Positions 62,004 to 64,000 of a stretch of DNA of 64,000 nucleotides are shown piece after piece. Under the pieces are notes generated by a model, which saw nothing but the letters and a program-made list of their open reading frames with translations, was not told where the DNA came from and did not search any database. The position numbers were made by a program, and so were the translations under genes. The stretch lies in the NCBI GenBank assembly GCA_041389525.1, contig JAWKRR010000007.1, positions 62,001 through 126,000 of the forward strand, read 5' to 3'. Source of the stretch: JACKFB01 sp041389525. Its GTDB lineage: Bacteria; Myxococcota_A; UBA9042; PHBI01; JACKFB01. The number at the start of each line of letters is the position of its first letter. Position 1 is the first letter of the stretch.

Positions 62004-64000
62004 ATGAAGGAGACGCTGCGCCGCGCAGTCGCGCGAATCGAGGTGAAGAGCGACAACGGCGACGTCGTCGCGCGCGGCACCGGGGTGCTCGTGGCCCCGG
62101 ACCTCGTCCTGACGGCCCGTCACATCGTCGCCGACCCTCAATCCGACGTGCTCCGGCCGATGGGTTCGCAGATCGAGGTGCGCTTCCCCGACCGCCGCGT
62201 CGAGGCGACCATCGTGGAGCAGTGGCACGACCGCCGCGCCGATTGGGTGCTGCTGCGCTGCGACGGAGCCCCAGGCGCCGCGCCAATTCCCCTGGGCGGC
62301 GCGCTGGCAGCCGACGACTCCTGGGAGACCTACGGCTTCCCGCGCGCTTATCCCGACGGGCGCCCCCTCGACGGCCGCGTCATCGCCCCGCGCCGCGCCC
62401 TCGGCGCCGCCGACTGCATCGTCCTGCACAGCGCCTTCGCGGCCACCGGCAACGGCGATCCCGCGCCCGGCCTCGCCGGCGCCCCCGTCGTGGTTGGCGG
62501 CGCGCTGGTCGGCATCCTCCGCCAGAGCGCCCTGCCCAAGGGCGAGAGCATCGACGGGACGCTCTACGCGTGCCCCATCGATCGCGTCGTGGCCCAGGCC
62601 TCCTCCGCCCTCCCCGCCCTCGAGTCCATCGCCGGCCTCCCCGGCGTGCCGCCCGGCCCGCTCCACGACGAGCCCTTCCCCCGCCTCCTCCCCTACGGCC
62701 CCGACCGCGCCGAGGTCTTCTTCGGCCGCGGCGCCGAGATCGCGCATCTCCACGAGCTCGTCGTCGGCGTCTCGGCGCGCTCGCCGCAGATCGTCCTGCT
62801 CGCCGGCCACAGCGGCATCGGCAAATCCTCGCTGCTCTCCGCCGGCCTCGGCCCCCGCCTCGCCTGGAGCCACGAGTTCCGCTACGCCCGCCGCCAGCCC
62901 GCCGTCGGCCTCGCCGGCACCCTCCAGCAGACCCTGGCCGGCGACTGGCGCCAGACCGAGATCACGGCGCGACGCCCCCTCATCATCGCCCTCGATCAGT
63001 GCGAGGGCGCCTTCGAAGCGGGCACCGAGGCCAGCCGCGAAGAGGTCGCGCGCTTCCTGCGCCTCATCGAGGAGATCTTCGGCGAGCGCGCCGGCAGACC
63101 GCGCGGCCGGCTGGTCATCTGCACGCGCAGCGAGTGGCTGGCGGACTGGCACGCCGCCTTCTCGAAGGCTGGCCTAGCCATCGAGAGCCACTTCCTCGCG
63201 CCCCTGGCCGCGCCGGCCATCGCCGAGGTCGTCTCAGGCCTCGCCTCCACCGAACGCCTGCGCTCCCACTACAAGCTGAACATCGAGCCGGGCCTCCCGG
63301 AGACCCTGGCGAACCGCGCCCTCGCCGAGCCGGAGAGCACCATCGCGCCGGTGCTGCAGCTCGCCCTCGCGGACATGTGGGACGCCAGCGGCGACGCCCC
63401 CGGCGACGAACGCCACCTCACCATCGAGCAGTTCTGGGCGCTCGAGGCGCGCGGCTTCTCCCTCGGCGACGTGCTGGACCGCCACCTGGCGACGCTGGAC
63501 CCGGCGCAGCTGTCGAGCGGGCTGGTGCTCGAGGTGCTGGCCGGCTACACGACCGCCGAGAACACGCCGCGGCGCGTTGAGCGCGAGGCCCTCTACGCGG
63601 CCTACTCGCACCTGGACCGCGCCAGCCTCGACAGCCTGGTCGAGCGCCTGCGGAAGCTGAAGCTCATCGTCGCCGTCGAGGGCGAAAAGAGCGAGGCGCT
63701 GGCTCATGGAACGCTGGCGCCGCTCATCCGGCGACGCCTGGCCGCCTCGGAGCTGCCGGGACAGCGCGCGCGGCGTCTGCTCGACCATGGCGGGCCGCGC
63801 GATGGGCGCGAGCTGGCTTTGGTGGAGCGGGCGCTGGCCGGCATGCGCACGCCGGACGCCGAGGAGCAGACGCGTATCGACGCGTGCCAGGCCAAGCGCG
63901 ACGCGGCGCTCAAGCGGGCGAAGACCATTCGCTACGCGGCCATCGCGGCGGCGATCATCGTCAGCATCTTCGCGGTGACGTCGTTCTGGGGGCTGCTCCG
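62004..64000 (+). CDS. trypsin-fold domain fused to a STAND-class NTPase (3' end outside the window)
   Basis: Open from the ATG at 62004 to the window edge (665 residues seen). Residues 1-~200 are a trypsin-like fold: His40 in VLTARHIVAD and Asp80 in RRADWVLLRC fit the triad. The serine position in PAPGLAGAPVVV is Ala158, so the protease is probably inactive. From ~250 a STAND NTPase follows: P-loop AGHSGIGKSSLLSAGL (~270), Walker B with the class motif IALDQCEGAF (~330), and sensor VICTRSEW (~372). A helical/winged region and a membrane helix (YAAIAAAIIVSIFAVTSFWG, ~645) come next. Such proteins usually end in WD40 or other sensor repeats, which would lie beyond 64000. Homologues belong to the nSTAND conflict and signalling class. 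Confidence 0.85.
   Translation, partial: MKETLRRAVARIEVKSDNGDVVARGTGVLVAPDLVLTARHIVADPQSDVLRPMGSQIEVRFPDRRVEATIVEQWHDRRADWVLLRCDGAPGAAPIPLGGALAADDSWETYGFPRAYPDGRPLDGRVIAPRRALGAADCIVLHSAFAATGNGDPAPGLAGAPVVVGGALVGILRQSALPKGESIDGTLYACPIDRVVAQASSALPALESIAGLPGVPPGPLHDEPFPRLLPYGPDRAEVFFGRGAEIAHLHELVVGVSARSPQIVLLAGHSGIGKSSLLSAGLGPRLAWSHEFRYARRQPAVGLAGTLQQTLAGDWRQTEITARRPLIIALDQCEGAFEAGTEASREEVARFLRLIEEIFGERAGRPRGRLVICTRSEWLADWHAAFSKAGLAIESHFLAPLAAPAIAEVVSGLASTERLRSHYKLNIEPGLPETLANRALAEPESTIAPVLQLALADMWDASGDAPGDERHLTIEQFWALEARGFSLGDVLDRHLATLDPAQLSSGLVLEVLAGYTTAENTPRRVEREALYAAYSHLDRASLDSLVERLRKLKLIVAVEGEKSEALAHGTLAPLIRRRLAASELPGQRARRLLDHGGPRDGRELALVERALAGMRTPDAEEQTRIDACQAKRDAALKRAKTIRYAAIAAAIIVSIFAVTSFWGLL

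Noticed and set aside
57676..62007. A 1443-codon plus-strand open frame across DoxX, metalloprotease and flagellin
   Set aside because: Antisense to three recognised genes; no domain, no signal peptide, and poor codon pattern.

Overview
The window is very GC-rich and densely packed. It codes for a Gram-negative envelope: apolipoprotein N-acyltransferase, many lipobox signal peptides and an outer-membrane barrel. Three giant cysteine-rich surface lipoproteins carry MopE-type metal-binding motifs, CG-x-DGCG repeats or CNDGNPC repeats. Together with high-GC codon use, several Ala/Pro-rich tails and the pgk-tpiA-secG order, this points to the Myxococcota (former Deltaproteobacteria). A canonical flagellin suggests a flagellated lineage rather than a classical gliding fruiting myxobacterium. 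That placement is an inference from gene content.

Layout. 1-4.1 kb: the end of a secreted cysteine-rich protein, a glucose-6-phosphate isomerase gene broken by one missing base, a metallo-beta-lactamase-fold protein and a short-chain dehydrogenase. 4.2-12.7 kb: a 2339-residue MopE-type surface lipoprotein, with a sensor histidine kinase upstream on the same strand whose 5' part is frameshifted. 13.4-19 kb: an Ig-like lipoprotein, a phospholipase-D-type hydrolase with a clear terminator, an NhaA antiporter and a small beta-barrel. 19.2-26.3 kb: the PrkA / DUF444 / SpoVR stress-kinase trio, a glycosyltransferase and a response-regulator/MBL fusion. 26.3-32.8 kb: a redoxin lipoprotein pair, a YdjM-type membrane protein, an ECF sigma/anti-sigma pair, Lnt and an OB-HD protein. 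33-38 kb: pgk-tpiA-secG, tRNA-Leu(GAG), three tandem look-alike lipoproteins and a membrane-anchored pseudokinase. 38-43.2 kb: a 1704-residue disulfide-repeat lipoprotein. 43.5-50 kb: a 50-residue ORF, a LiaF-like regulator, an amidase, a PIG-L deacetylase, a ClC-CBS-EIIA fusion and an alkaline ceramidase homologue. 50.3-54.1 kb: a third giant lipoprotein. 54.3-61.5 kb: an Ala/Pro-rich membrane protein, an HDOD protein, a VOC protein, an iodotyrosine-deiodinase-like nitroreductase, DoxX, a zinc metalloprotease lipoprotein and flagellin with a sigma-28-type promoter. 62.0-64 kb: the start of a STAND NTPase fused to a trypsin fold whose catalytic serine is alanine.

The most unusual items are the protease-fold/STAND fusion, the ClC-EIIA fusion, the pseudokinase with its three lipoproteins, the ceramidase, the iodotyrosine-deiodinase-like enzyme, and a perfect hairpin over the likely start codon of the third giant lipoprotein. 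At least one frameshift, and probably three, fall in otherwise well-conserved genes, so base-level assembly errors should be considered.
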